A program made the translations under genes and the position numbers. Below the pieces are notes generated by a model. The model was not told the origin of the DNA. It saw only the letters and a program-made list of their open reading frames with translations, and did no database searches. From Nocardioides alkalitolerans (GTDB lineage Bacteria; Actinomycetota; Actinomycetes; Propionibacteriales; Nocardioidaceae), in NCBI GenBank assembly GCA_038184435.1, contig CP116227.1, positions 2,943,501-3,007,500 of the forward strand: a stretch of DNA of 64,000 nucleotides, read 5' to 3'. Shown one piece after another: positions 19,597 to 28,073 of the stretch (its first letter is position 1; each line of letters opens with the position of its first letter).

Positions 19597-20211
19597 ATGG
19601 AGTTCTCCGAGGTGGTGCGCCGGCGGCGCATGGTGCGCCGGTACGCCGACCGTCCCGTCGACCCCGCTCTCGTCGACCGCATGCTCGAGCACGCCACGCG
19701 CGCACCCAGCGCCGGCTTCAGCCAGGGGTGGGCCTTCCTCCGGCTCGACACGCCCGTGGACGTCGCCCGGTTCTGGGAGGTGACGACGCCCGAGCACGCC
19801 GACCCGGAGAGCCGCTGGTTGACCGGTATGCGGTCGGCGCCCGTCGTGATCGTGCCCCTCACCTCGAAGGACGCCTACCTCGACCGCTACGCCGCCCCCG
19901 ACAAGGGCTGGACCGACCGCGACGAGGCGCGCTGGCCGGTGCCGTACTGGTACGTCGACGCCGGCATGGCGACCCTCCTCATCCTGCAGACGGTCGTCGA
20001 GGAGGGCCTGGGCGCCTGCTTCTTCGGCATCACGCCCTCCCGGGTCGACGACTTCCGCGCGGCGTTCGGCGTGCCCGCGGCCTACCAGCCCCTCGGTGCG
20101 ATCACCATCGGTCACCGCCACCCCGACGACACCGGGTCCCGCGGGTCACCGGCGCGGCGGGAGCGGCGCGCTGTCGACGAGGTCGTGCACCGGGGCTACT
20201 GGGGCGGCTGA
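19597..20211 (+). CDS. Nitroreductase family protein
   Basis: A 204-residue flavin-dependent reductase of the nitroreductase fold. FMN-binding elements include the N-terminal RRRRMVRRYADRPVD and ATRAPSAGFSQGW, with a C-terminal EEGLGACFFG block. ATG at 19597 has GAGAGG nine bases upstream, better than GTG at 19588. It would use FMN and NAD(P)H; the substrate is unknown. Divergent from hutF, and its 3' end overlaps the convergent serine hydrolase gene by 66 bases. Confidence 0.85.
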   Translation: MEFSEVVRRRRMVRRYADRPVDPALVDRMLEHATRAPSAGFSQGWAFLRLDTPVDVARFWEVTTPEHADPESRWLTGMRSAPVVIVPLTSKDAYLDRYAAPDKGWTDRDEARWPVPYWYVDAGMATLLILQTVVEEGLGACFFGITPSRVDDFRAAFGVPAAYQPLGAITIGHRHPDDTGSRGSPARRERRAVDEVVHRGYWGG

Positions 20212-21450
20212 GCGCGCCCCCGGCGCCGCGTCGTCGGCGCACGTCTGGAGCAGGGCCTCGCCCACGAGGGCGTTGAAGGCCGACAGGTCGGGCGTCACCG
20301 TGTCGAGGTCGCGGCCGGTCACGGCGACCGTGACGGACCGCTGCCCGTCGGCCGAGGCGTAGGAGACCGTCCAGGTGCCGTAGCTCGCACCGTCGTGGCC
20401 GTGGAGGTAGCTCCCCGGCTCGCAGGGGTCGGGCACCCGGTAGCTGCCCAGCCCGTAGGCCAGCGGCTCCGTCGCGACCACCTGACGCATGAGCCGCACC
20501 GAGCCCGCACCGAGGAGCGTGCCGGTGCCGAGGGCCCGCTGGAAGCGGTTGAGGTCCTCCGCCGTCGTGACGAGTCCGCCGGCCGCGCCGAACATGGTGG
20601 GGTCGAAGACGGACAGGTCGACGCGCTCGCCGTACATCGTCGCGTACTCCGTGAGGGCGTCCGCGGGCAGTCGGGAATCGTCGGGCAGCGAGGTCCGCCA
20701 CATGCCGGCCGGCACCAGCACCCAGCTCCGCAGCAGGTCGCCGAGCCGCTGGCCGGTGACACGCTGGAGCAGCTCGCCGACGACCACGAAGCCGGTGTTG
20801 GAGTAGGCGAACTCGCCGCGCGGCGTCCAGGGCGCACCGGCCCCGTAGGCGATCAGCTCGGCGGGCTCGCGGGGCTCCGCGAGGACCTCGAGGAACCGCT
20901 CGGTCGAGTAGTCGTCACCGCTCTCGGCGACGAGCAGCGGCGTCAGGTACTCCGGCAGCCCGGCCGTGTGGCTCAGCAGCTCCTGCACGGTCACGTCGCC
21001 GTGCTCGCCGAGGAGGCCCGGCGCGACGTCGTCCACCGTCGTGTCCAGCCGCCACAGCCCCCTCTCCTGGGCCTTCAGCGCGAGCACGGCCGTCAGCATC
21101 TTCGTCGTGCTCGCGGAGCGGAACCGGTCGCGCGGCTGCGCGGGCTCCGACGACGCCAGGTCACGCACCCCGTCGGCGCCCGACCACCGCCCACGCTCGC
21201 CGCGGACCTCGCCGACCACCGCGACGTGCTCCTCGTCGACCGCCGCGGCCATCGCGGCTTCGAGCGCCGCCGTGTCGTAGGGCAACGGATCCGCCGCCTG
21301 CTGGCCCTGCTGGCCCTGTTGGACCTGCTCCGCGGTCGACGCCTGGGCCGCCACCGGCGCCAGCAGGGACATGACGGCGGCGCTCGCGAGCGTCGCCGCC
21401 CGGCGCGCGGAGCGCCGTCCGGTCGTGGTGGTGGTCGTCGTCGTGCTCAT
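20146..21450 (-). CDS. Secreted serine hydrolase, beta-lactamase/D-Ala-D-Ala carboxypeptidase family
   Basis: A 434-residue class-C beta-lactamase-like protein. The N-terminus has an odd run of eight threonines, twin arginines and a hydrophobic signal segment ending near AAQAS. The catalytic SxxK tetrad is STTK at residues 114-117, followed by the Tyr motif YSN and a late HGHDGASYG motif. A QQGQQGQQ linker follows the signal. It probably acts outside the membrane on peptidoglycan stem peptides, but esterase or lactamase activity is also possible. Confidence 0.85.
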   Translation of the reverse strand: MSTTTTTTTTGRRSARRAATLASAAVMSLLAPVAAQASTAEQVQQGQQGQQAADPLPYDTAALEAAMAAAVDEEHVAVVGEVRGERGRWSGADGVRDLASSEPAQPRDRFRSASTTKMLTAVLALKAQERGLWRLDTTVDDVAPGLLGEHGDVTVQELLSHTAGLPEYLTPLLVAESGDDYSTERFLEVLAEPREPAELIAYGAGAPWTPRGEFAYSNTGFVVVGELLQRVTGQRLGDLLRSWVLVPAGMWRTSLPDDSRLPADALTEYATMYGERVDLSVFDPTMFGAAGGLVTTAEDLNRFQRALGTGTLLGAGSVRLMRQVVATEPLAYGLGSYRVPDPCEPGSYLHGHDGASYGTWTVSYASADGQRSVTVAVTGRDLDTVTPDLSAFNALVGEALLQTCADDAAPGARSAAPVAPVHDLVDSAPLPPRR

Positions 21451-21649
21451 GCGTGCTCCCCCTTCGTGGCCGTGGCCACCCCGCCCGTCGGGGTCTGCCG
21501 AGATCAGGCCCTGGTCGACTGGTCCAGACCACCGTAGGGCCGCCCACCGACGGTCCTCCCCTGACGAATGTCACGACCTGGGGACGGCTGTGGAGAGCCG
21601 GCCCGCGCGCCCCGGCAACGGGAGTACGGTGCGCCGGAGGAGGCAGCCG

Positions 21650-23032
21650 ATGACGACCAGCACCCCTGCCGGGGAGCACCACGAGCCCGACCCGGGCCAC
21701 CCCGCGGTGGCCGCCCTGCGGGCGGCGGTGCGGACCGCCACGGTCTCCCACCGCGACCCCGACCGGGTGGACACGACGACGTTCGACCGGCTCCACGCCG
21801 TGCTGGCCGAGCACTTCCCGCTGCTCCACGAGCGGCTGGAGCTCTTGCACGTCCCGCGGCAGGCCCTGCTGTTCCGCTGGCGCGGCCGCACCAACGCCGA
21901 TCCGGTCGTGCTCATGGCCCACCTCGACGTCGTGCCCGTCGAGCCCGCGGACACGTGGACCCACCCGGCCTTCGACGCGGTCGTCGCGGACTCTCCCGAG
22001 GGCCTGGCCGTCTGGGGCCGCGGCACGCTCGACGACAAGGGCTGCGTCGTCGCGATCTGCGCGGCCGTCGAGCGGCTGCTGGCGAACGGTGCCACCCCCG
22101 AGCGCGACGTCTGGCTGTCCTTCGGCTGCGACGAGGAGGTCTCCGGCAGCTCCGCGGAGGCCGCCGTGGCCCACCTGCGGGACGCCGGCGTGACCCCCTG
22201 GTTCGTGCTCGACGAGGGCGGCGCTATCGCCGCGGGCGCCTTCCCCGGCGTGCGTCGCCCGATCGGCGTCGTCGGGGTGACCGAGAAGGGCACCTCGCTC
22301 TTCGAGCTGCGGGCCACGGGTCGCGGCGGTCACTCCTCGACCCCGGCCCGCAACGGCCCCACGGTGCGCGTCGCGCGGGCGGTCACCCGGGTCGACGCGG
22401 CCCCGATGGAGACACGGCTGCCGGCGCCGACGGTGGCGCTGCTGCACCGGATGGCGCCGCTGACGCCCCTGCCGCTGCGCCTGGCGCTCGGCGCCGTCGG
22501 CGGCCGGCTCACCCCGGCCCTGGCCCGCGCGCTCCAGGCCGCCGGCCCGGAGGCGGCGGCCATGACCCGCACGACGCTCGCGACCACGATGCTGTCCGGC
22601 TCGCCCGCCGCCAACGTCATCGCCTCCACCGCGACGGCGACCGTCAACGCCCGCATCCTGGTGGGCGACACCGTCGCGAGCGTCGCCGAGCACCTGCGCC
22701 GCGTGGTCGGCGCGGGGGTGGAGGTCACGGTCGTCGAGGCGGGCGAGCCGAGCCCCGTGTCGCCCTACGAGGACGACCCGGCCTTCGCCCTGCTCGAGCG
22801 CACGATCACCGCGGTCTACCCCGAGGCCGTCCCCGCGCCGTACGTGATGATGGCGGCGACCGACTCCCGCCACTTCACCGCGATCTGCGAGCGCGTCTAC
22901 CGCTTCGCGCCCTTCCCCATGAGCAAGGCGCAGCGGGAGTCGATCCACTCCTACGACGAGCGGATCACGGTCGACGGCTTCCTCGCGGGCGTGGACTGGT
23001 ACGCCGCGCTCCTGACCGGGCTGCCGGCGTGA
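21650..23032 (+). CDS. M20 family metallopeptidase (carboxypeptidase S/PM20D1-like)
   Basis: A 460-residue zinc peptidase. Metal-ligand motifs are MAHLDVVPVE, WGRGTLDDKG, GCDEEVSG, and a C-terminal TDSRHF. ATG at 21650 follows a strong GGAGGAGG ribosome site. The domain order is a catalytic domain with an inserted dimerisation domain (VTEKGTSLFELRATGRGGHSS). It hydrolyses or forms amide bonds of N-acyl amino acids or dipeptides; the precise substrate is unknown. The stop overlaps the MFS gene start, so the exporter or importer next door may carry its substrate or product. Confidence 0.87.
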   Translation: MTTSTPAGEHHEPDPGHPAVAALRAAVRTATVSHRDPDRVDTTTFDRLHAVLAEHFPLLHERLELLHVPRQALLFRWRGRTNADPVVLMAHLDVVPVEPADTWTHPAFDAVVADSPEGLAVWGRGTLDDKGCVVAICAAVERLLANGATPERDVWLSFGCDEEVSGSSAEAAVAHLRDAGVTPWFVLDEGGAIAAGAFPGVRRPIGVVGVTEKGTSLFELRATGRGGHSSTPARNGPTVRVARAVTRVDAAPMETRLPAPTVALLHRMAPLTPLPLRLALGAVGGRLTPALARALQAAGPEAAAMTRTTLATTMLSGSPAANVIASTATATVNARILVGDTVASVAEHLRRVVGAGVEVTVVEAGEPSPVSPYEDDPAFALLERTITAVYPEAVPAPYVMMAATDSRHFTAICERVYRFAPFPMSKAQRESIHSYDERITVDGFLAGVDWYAALLTGLPA

Positions 23033-24480
23033 GCGCCCCGGTGGTGGAGGCCGGCCCCGGCCGGGCCGTCGTCCCCGGCCTGTGGGCCGTCGTGGGGTTC
23101 CTCGTCGCGGTGGAGGTCGCGAGCGGGATCCTCCAGGGCTACTACACGCCGATCTTCACCGACATCGCCGACCACCTCGGGATCCGCGAGGGCGACGTCA
23201 ACTGGTTCGAGGCCGCGCAGCTCATGCTGTCGGCGCTCGCCGTCCCGCTGCTGTCCCGGCTCGGCGACCTCTGGGGCCACCGCAACGTGCTGCTGCTCTC
23301 GACGGCGATCACCGCGGTGGGCTCGTGGGTGCTCGTGTTCTCGCCCGGCTTCACCACGTTCCTCGTCGGGTGGGCACTGCAGGGCGCCTACGTGGTGTGG
23401 CTGCCCGTGGAGGTGGCGATCATCCACCGCCGCACGGCGGGCACCGGTCAGCAGGGGCGCCTCACCCGGCGTGCCGCGGCGCTCCTCGTGGCCGCCCTCG
23501 AGGCGGGCGTGATCCTCGGCGCGCTCACGAGCGGCGCCCTCGTCGAGGCCACCTCGATGCCGGTGCTCCTCGCGCTCCCGGCGATCACCGTCACCGTCTG
23601 CTTCGTGGTCGTCTGGTTCGGCATCGAGCGGGCGCCCGGGGTCGCGACGGGCGACTACGACTACGCGGGCGTGGGCCTGCTGAGCATCGTGCTCGGGCTC
23701 GTCATGGGTGGGCTGGTGCTGGTGCGCCTGCAGGGCGTCGGGTCGCCGTGGCCCTGGGTGCTCGTGCTCGCCGGCGTCGTCGCGACCGTCGTGCTGGTGC
23801 GCTACGAGGCCGGGGTCGAGGAGCCGCTCATCGACGTCCGGCTCCTGGCCGTGCCGGCCCAGTGGTCCGTGCAGCTGACCGCCTTCCTCTTCGGCATGAG
23901 CGTGCTGGGCGCGCAGATCCCGCTCTCGACCTTCGCGCGGGCCGATCCCGACGAGGTGGGTTACGGGCTCGGCGCCAGCGCCGGCTTCGTCTCGACGCTG
24001 GTGGGGGTCTACGTGGTGTCGCTGCTCGTCGGTGCGCTGCTGCTGCCCCTCGCCTCCCGTCTCCTCGGGCCGCGCGGCGCCATGATCGGCGGCATGCTGC
24101 TGGTGGCGATCGGCTACGGGCTCTTCGTGCCGCTGCACGACTCGACGGCGCAGCTGCTCGCCAACCTCGGGGTCGCCGGCATCGGGTCCGGCCTGCTCGT
24201 CGCTGCCCTCCCGGCCGCAGCCGCCGCCGCGGCACCGCCCGACCGCACGGGGTTCGCGACCGGCATGACGAACGCGACGAAGACCGTGGGCGGCGCGATC
24301 GCCTCGGCCGTGTTCGCCATCGCCCTCACCTCGACGGGGTCACTCGACGAGCCCGGCGTCGGGGCTGCGCCCTTGTCGGGGTACCTGACGGTGTGGACCG
24401 TGTGCTCGGCCAGCGCGCTCGTGGGCGCCCTCCTCCTCCTGGTGGCACGCCGACAGCCGGAGGCCACCCCGATCGGGTGA
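23029..24480 (+). CDS. MFS transporter
   Basis: A 483-residue major facilitator with about 12-14 hydrophobic helices. The loop motif between helices 2 and 3 is present (SRLGDLWGHRNVLL), and it resembles drug:proton antiporters. GTG at 23029 overlaps the peptidase stop by four bases, so the two are one unit. A short Ala-rich run lies in the C-terminal half. The substrate is unknown; peptide or N-acyl amino acid export would fit the context. Confidence 0.87.
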   Translation: MSAPVVEAGPGRAVVPGLWAVVGFLVAVEVASGILQGYYTPIFTDIADHLGIREGDVNWFEAAQLMLSALAVPLLSRLGDLWGHRNVLLLSTAITAVGSWVLVFSPGFTTFLVGWALQGAYVVWLPVEVAIIHRRTAGTGQQGRLTRRAAALLVAALEAGVILGALTSGALVEATSMPVLLALPAITVTVCFVVVWFGIERAPGVATGDYDYAGVGLLSIVLGLVMGGLVLVRLQGVGSPWPWVLVLAGVVATVVLVRYEAGVEEPLIDVRLLAVPAQWSVQLTAFLFGMSVLGAQIPLSTFARADPDEVGYGLGASAGFVSTLVGVYVVSLLVGALLLPLASRLLGPRGAMIGGMLLVAIGYGLFVPLHDSTAQLLANLGVAGIGSGLLVAALPAAAAAAAPPDRTGFATGMTNATKTVGGAIASAVFAIALTSTGSLDEPGVGAAPLSGYLTVWTVCSASALVGALLLLVARRQPEATPIG

Positions 24481-24634
24481 GGCGCTGCGCTGTTGCTGAG
24501 CCCGGGTTGCGGACATCTACGGCTCTTGACGAGTTCCTGCGGGGATCGTCCGTCGGCGCACAGCCTTCGCCGAGGGAGCCCGGCTAGATTCGTCGTGCGC
24601 GGTCGTCCCCATCCCCCGACGGACGATCGCCCGA

Positions 24635-24672
24635 CGCCCCCGGGCCGGCCTCCCCCGACCGGCCCGGGGGCG
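24635..24672. terminator. Strong 14-bp hairpin after the MFS gene
   Basis: CGCCCCCGGGCCGG (24635-24648) pairs exactly with CCGGCCCGGGGGCG (24659-24672) across a 10-base loop, followed by TTCTCC. It lies in the 244-base gap between the MFS gene and the DUF1992 gene. The rest of the gap holds no convincing gene. Probably the terminator of the peptidase-MFS unit. Confidence 0.75.
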
Positions 24673-24724
24673 TTCTCCGTCCCGTGACGGCGCGCTACCG
24701 TCGATGGCACGAGGGGGTGGTGGC

Positions 24725-25270
24725 GTGCCCGAGCACGACGAGGAGCAGCGGTTCCGCGAGACCGAGCGGGACGAGCGCACCGGACGCAGTGCCGCCGCGG
24801 AGCGCATGCGGCACCAGGGCCAGTGGGTCGAGCTGCAGCTGCAGCGCGCCCGGGACCGCGGCGAGTTCGACGACCTGCCCGGCTTCGGGAAGCCCATCGC
24901 GGACCTCGGCTCCGACCACGACCCCGACTGGTGGGTCAAGCGCCTCGTCGAGCGCGAGCAGATCACCGGGGTGCTGCCCGCCGCGCTGCAGCTCCGCAAG
25001 GAGGACGCCGAGCTCGACGGCCGGCTCGACCGGCTGACCAGCGAGGCCGAGGTCCGGCGCGAGCTCCTCGACTTCAACGAGCGCGTCCGCCGGGCCCTGT
25101 ACGGCGATCCGGGAGGCCCCCCGCTCCTCACGCAGCGTCGCGACGTCGAGGCGGAGGTGGCGGCATGGCGGGGGCGGCTGGAGGAGCGCCGTACGGCTGC
25201 CGCGGAGCGGGTGCGCACGGAGCGGGCCGAGCGTGACGCGCGGCGCCGCTGGTTCCGCCGGTCGGGCTGA
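24725..25270 (+). CDS. DUF1992 (DnaJ homologue subfamily C-like) domain protein
   Basis: A 181-residue soluble, highly charged protein. The conserved DUF1992 core is present: a helix, then FDDLPGFGKPI and HDPDWWVKRLVEREQI, and ending in LLDFNERVRRAL. The C-terminal third is an arginine/glutamate-rich helix. GTG at 24725 is preferred because a purine-rich GAGGGGGTGG lies just upstream; ATG at 24704 would add seven Gly-rich residues. Family function is unknown. Confidence 0.82.
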   Translation: MPEHDEEQRFRETERDERTGRSAAAERMRHQGQWVELQLQRARDRGEFDDLPGFGKPIADLGSDHDPDWWVKRLVEREQITGVLPAALQLRKEDAELDGRLDRLTSEAEVRRELLDFNERVRRALYGDPGGPPLLTQRRDVEAEVAAWRGRLEERRTAAAERVRTERAERDARRRWFRRSG

Positions 25271-25305
25271 TCAGTCGGCGGGCCGTGCTCCTAGACTGCC
25301 CAGCC

Positions 25306-25878
25306 ATGACCGGGACCCCGCCGACCGCGCCGCAGCTGCGGTTCTTCGAGGCGGGGCTCGACCTCCTGGCCGAGGAGGGGTACGGCGCGCTCAAGCTCGC
25401 CCCCCTCTGCCGGCGGGTGGGGGTCACGACCGGCAGCTTCTACCACGCGTTCCCGAACTGGCCGACCTACACGAACGCGCTCCTGCAGCACTGGTGGGAG
25501 GAGCGCACCGACCGTGCCCGCGTCCTCGCCGGCGAGGAGGAGGACCCGGCCCGCCGGGTCGAGCTGCTCGTGCGCGCCGCGGTCGACCTCCCCCACCGCG
25601 CGGAGGCCGCCATCCGCGTCTGGGCCGGCGTCGATCCGGTCGTCGCACGGCTCCAGCGCGAGGTCGACGAGCAGCGCCTCGCGACCGTCACCGAGGCCCT
25701 CGCTGCCGTGATGCCGCCCGGCTCGGACGACCTCGCCCGCGACCTGGCACAGACGGCGGTGTTCCTGCTGGTGGGGTACGAGCAGTCCCACGCGAGCGGC
25801 GGACGCGAGGCGCTCGAGTGGGCCCTCCGGCTCATCCACGAGCGCGCGCTGGACGCCTGGGCGAGTCACAGGAGTTGA
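25306..25878 (+). CDS. TetR-family transcriptional regulator
   Basis: A 190-residue protein with an N-terminal TetR helix-turn-helix (LDLLAEEGYGALKLAPLCRR, GVTTGSFYHAF) and an all-helical ligand domain. ATG at 25306 is chosen; an upstream ATG at 25285 would add seven residues with no homology. No divergent partner is visible, so targets are unknown. Its stop is three bases from the first of three nested palindromes (25881-25966). Confidence 0.85.
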   Translation: MTGTPPTAPQLRFFEAGLDLLAEEGYGALKLAPLCRRVGVTTGSFYHAFPNWPTYTNALLQHWWEERTDRARVLAGEEEDPARRVELLVRAAVDLPHRAEAAIRVWAGVDPVVARLQREVDEQRLATVTEALAAVMPPGSDDLARDLAQTAVFLLVGYEQSHASGGREALEWALRLIHERALDAWASHRS

Positions 25879-25880
25879 CA

Positions 25881-25966
25881 ACTTTCCCCGGTCAGCCGGG
25901 GAAAGTGCCGCTTTGACCATCAAATTTGATGGTCAAAGTGGCGTGTTCCCCGGTCAGCCGGGGAAC
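25881..25966. repeat. Hairpin-palindrome-hairpin cluster between convergent genes
   Basis: Three symmetrical elements in 86 bases. Hairpin 1 (25881-25906): ACTTTCCCCGG-TCAG-CCGGGGAAAGT. Central uninterrupted palindrome (25911-25938): CTTTGACCATCAAA followed directly by its complement. Hairpin 2 (25945-25966): GTTCCCCGG-TCAG-CCGGGGAAC, which repeats the core and TCAG loop of hairpin 1. The stop codon of the minus-strand gene lies in the second loop. A bidirectional terminator is likely, but the AT-rich central palindrome is more than a terminator needs. Confidence 0.85.
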
Positions 25967-26394
25967 CGACCGGCAGCCCGCCCCAGCTCCGCGCCCATCA
26001 GCTCGACGAGGGTCTCGAGGCCGCGGAGGGGGCGCACCATGACGGTGAAGTCGACGATGCGGCCGTCGTCGCCCCAGGTCAGCATGTCGATGCCGTGGAG
26101 GTCGCGACCGCCCACGACGGTCACGAACTCGAGCACGGCCGAGCGCTCGTCCCACCACTCCCGCTCGTAGCGCAGCCCGGGCCCGAGCACGACCAGCGCG
26201 GCGCCGAGATACGCGGCCGTCAGCTCCCGGCCCTCCTGCGGCTTGTGCACGGCGGGCGAGCGGAACACCGCCTCGGGGGCGAGGAGGTCGCGCAGCCGTG
26301 CGTCGACGTCGGGAGCGTCGCGGTGGGCGACGAGGTCGTGCCAGCGGCCGAGGGTCGGCGGGCGACCGGCGGAGGGGTCGGCGGAGGTGCTCAC
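25954..26394 (-). CDS. SnoaL-like (NTF2-fold) protein
   Basis: A 146-residue protein with the NTF2/SnoaL pattern: an N-terminal helix (LGRWHDLVAHRD), ALFAPEAVF-like motif (LLAPEAVFRSPAV), and strands ending in VDFTVMVRPLRGLETL. Start GTG at 26394. These small cone-shaped domains serve as enzymes or ligand binders; the substrate is unknown. The last residues (RFPG) are encoded inside a palindromic hairpin shared with the intergenic repeat, so the C-terminus may have been replaced by the repeat. Confidence 0.75.
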   Translation of the reverse strand: MSTSADPSAGRPPTLGRWHDLVAHRDAPDVDARLRDLLAPEAVFRSPAVHKPQEGRELTAAYLGAALVVLGPGLRYEREWWDERSAVLEFVTVVGGRDLHGIDMLTWGDDGRIVDFTVMVRPLRGLETLVELMGAELGRAAGRFPG

Positions 26395-26422
26395 CCGGGG
26401 CAGTCAAGCAGCACGGGCCCCG

Positions 26423-26463
26423 CCTGTCACCGGCCTGTCACCGGCCCGTCAGCGGCCCGTCAG
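26423..26463. repeat. 11-bp tandem repeat over the LLM stop codon
   Basis: CCTGTCACCGG occurs twice, followed by CCCGTCAGCGG and a partial fourth copy. The LLM oxidoreductase stop codon (26449-26451) lies in the third copy, so a copy-number change could move or extend the C-terminus. Confidence 0.75.
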
Positions 26464-27468
26464 GGCGGCGGCCAGCGCCCGGTCCGCCTCGAGCAGCGCC
26501 GCGTGGTCCCACGTCGACGTGCTGGCCAGCACCTCCTCCGCGCCGGTGCGCTCGACCAGCTCCTCGAGCGCCGCCCGCACCTGCGGCGCCGTGCCCGCGA
26601 GGGTCTGGTCGAGGTGGGCCTCGACGCGGCGGCGTACCTGGTCGGGCCACGCCTCCGACCGCAGCAAGGCGGGGCTCTGCAGGGGCCCGAACTCGCCCGT
26701 CGTGCGCGAGAGCGCCATCGCGTGGGCCTCCGGCAGGGCGAGCTCCCGCGCCTCGGCGGCGGTGTCCGCCACGAACGCGTCGAGCGAGACCGTCACCCGC
26801 GGGTGCTCGGGGCCGCCGGGGTGCGGGCGGAACGCCGAGCGGTACGCCGCGAGCGCGTCCCCCACGTCGGCCGAGGCCAGCACGGGACCGCCGACGACGA
26901 CCGGCAGGCCGAGGCGCGCGGCGAGGTGGAGGCCGCGCCCGGTGGCGAGCACGTGGAGCGGGATCGGGCGCCCCGTCGCGGGGCGCACCGTGACCTCCGA
27001 CGTGCCGTCGAGGTAGGCCCGCAGCTCCTCGACGTCGGCGGCGAACGCCTCCGCGCCGGCGGCGAGCGCGGCGTCGACGTCGGAGCCCGCGCCGGGCACG
27101 GGATCGTGGCGCAGCGCGCGGCGCACGGGCGCCGTGAACCCCAGCGACCGGCCCACCCCCAGGTCGATGCGGTCGGGGTGGAGGGCGTCGAGCATGCGGA
27201 ACTGCTCGGCGACGACGAACGGCTGGTGGTGCGGCAGCATGACGCCGCCGGAGCCGATCCGGATCGTCGCGGTGGCGGCGCCGACGGCGGCGAGCAGCAC
27301 CGGCGGGGAGCCCGAGGCGACCCCGGGCACGCCGTGGTGCTCGGCCACCCAGAACCGGTGCAGGCCCAGCTCCTCGGCGTGCCGGGCCCGCGTGATCGTG
27401 TCGTGGAGGGCCTCGCCGTCGGGGCGGCCGGCACGGGTGCGGGAGCGGTCGAGCAGGGAGAGCCTCAC
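26449..27468 (-). CDS. LLM-class flavin-dependent oxidoreductase
   Basis: A 339-residue luciferase-like monooxygenase family protein with a TIM-barrel pattern: RHAEELGLHRFWVAEHHG, the GSGGVMLPHHQPF block and RIDLGVGRS. This subgroup has unknown substrates and uses FMN or F420. GTG at 27468 begins the usual sequence (RLSLLDRSRT); ATG at 27510 is an alternative that would leave only 14 bases to the divergent gene. The two divergent genes therefore share a very short promoter region. Confidence 0.85.
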   Translation of the reverse strand: MRLSLLDRSRTRAGRPDGEALHDTITRARHAEELGLHRFWVAEHHGVPGVASGSPPVLLAAVGAATATIRIGSGGVMLPHHQPFVVAEQFRMLDALHPDRIDLGVGRSLGFTAPVRRALRHDPVPGAGSDVDAALAAGAEAFAADVEELRAYLDGTSEVTVRPATGRPIPLHVLATGRGLHLAARLGLPVVVGGPVLASADVGDALAAYRSAFRPHPGGPEHPRVTVSLDAFVADTAAEARELALPEAHAMALSRTTGEFGPLQSPALLRSEAWPDQVRRRVEAHLDQTLAGTAPQVRAALEELVERTGAEEVLASTSTWDHAALLEADRALAAALTGR

Positions 27469-27524
27469 GTCGGCACAACGACGGGCGCCACCCGCCGCTT
27501 CCCTGCGCATGGAATCATCCGCCC

Positions 27525-28067
27525 ATGACGTCCACCACGGAGACCGACCGTCCCGGTGCCCCGCCCCACGGCCTGCGGTGGGGCATCAAGGCGTCGTTCG
27601 TCGACTACGTGCGGCGGATGCCGGGCGGCCGGAGCACCATCTCGCACGGCGCGGGGGCGACGGGCGCCGAGGTGCTCTACGCGTTCGACCCCACCCCGCC
27701 CGACGCGACGCCCCCCGGCACGGCGCGGGCGTGGGCGTTCACCGGCGACGTCCGGTTCGCCGGGCACGGCGGCATGATGTTCGTGCGCCTCGCCACGCCG
27801 TGGCTCGAGGTCGACGCCGACGGCGGCGCCCGCCTGTCGATCGAGGACCCCTACCAGCGGCCCGACGCCCCGCGCGTGCCGCTGGCCGACCTCACCCTCG
27901 CGCGGCACCCCAGCCCCGAGGCCGACGCGGACGGCGTCGAGCTGTGGGCGTCGCACGACGTGCGGCTCACCGCCGAGGCCGTGGAGCTCTTCAACGACGT
28001 GTACGCCGCGGGTGAGCCCCTCGACCCGCTCACCGTCGTCGTGCCGATCGGCAGCGGGACGGTCTGA
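27525..28067 (+). CDS. Stand-alone HtaA-domain protein (putative haem binder)
   Basis: A 180-residue protein consisting of one HtaA-like domain: LRWGIKASFVDYVRRMPGG, then FTGDVRFAGHGGMMFVRL and an end in RVPLADL. HtaA domains in corynebacteria bind haem on the cell surface using conserved Tyr/His residues; here a Tyr in FVDYV and a His in AGHGG are visible. No signal peptide, membrane segment or sorting signal is present, so it is probably cytoplasmic. The haem role is inferred from the family and is unproven for this form. Confidence 0.72.
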   Translation: MTSTTETDRPGAPPHGLRWGIKASFVDYVRRMPGGRSTISHGAGATGAEVLYAFDPTPPDATPPGTARAWAFTGDVRFAGHGGMMFVRLATPWLEVDADGGARLSIEDPYQRPDAPRVPLADLTLARHPSPEADADGVELWASHDVRLTAEAVELFNDVYAAGEPLDPLTVVVPIGSGTV

Positions 28068-28073
28068 GGCCCG

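Noticed and set aside
24493..24687. 64-codon plus-strand frame in the gap after the MFS gene
   Set aside because: No ribosome site, Pro/Arg-rich, and it runs through the terminator hairpin.
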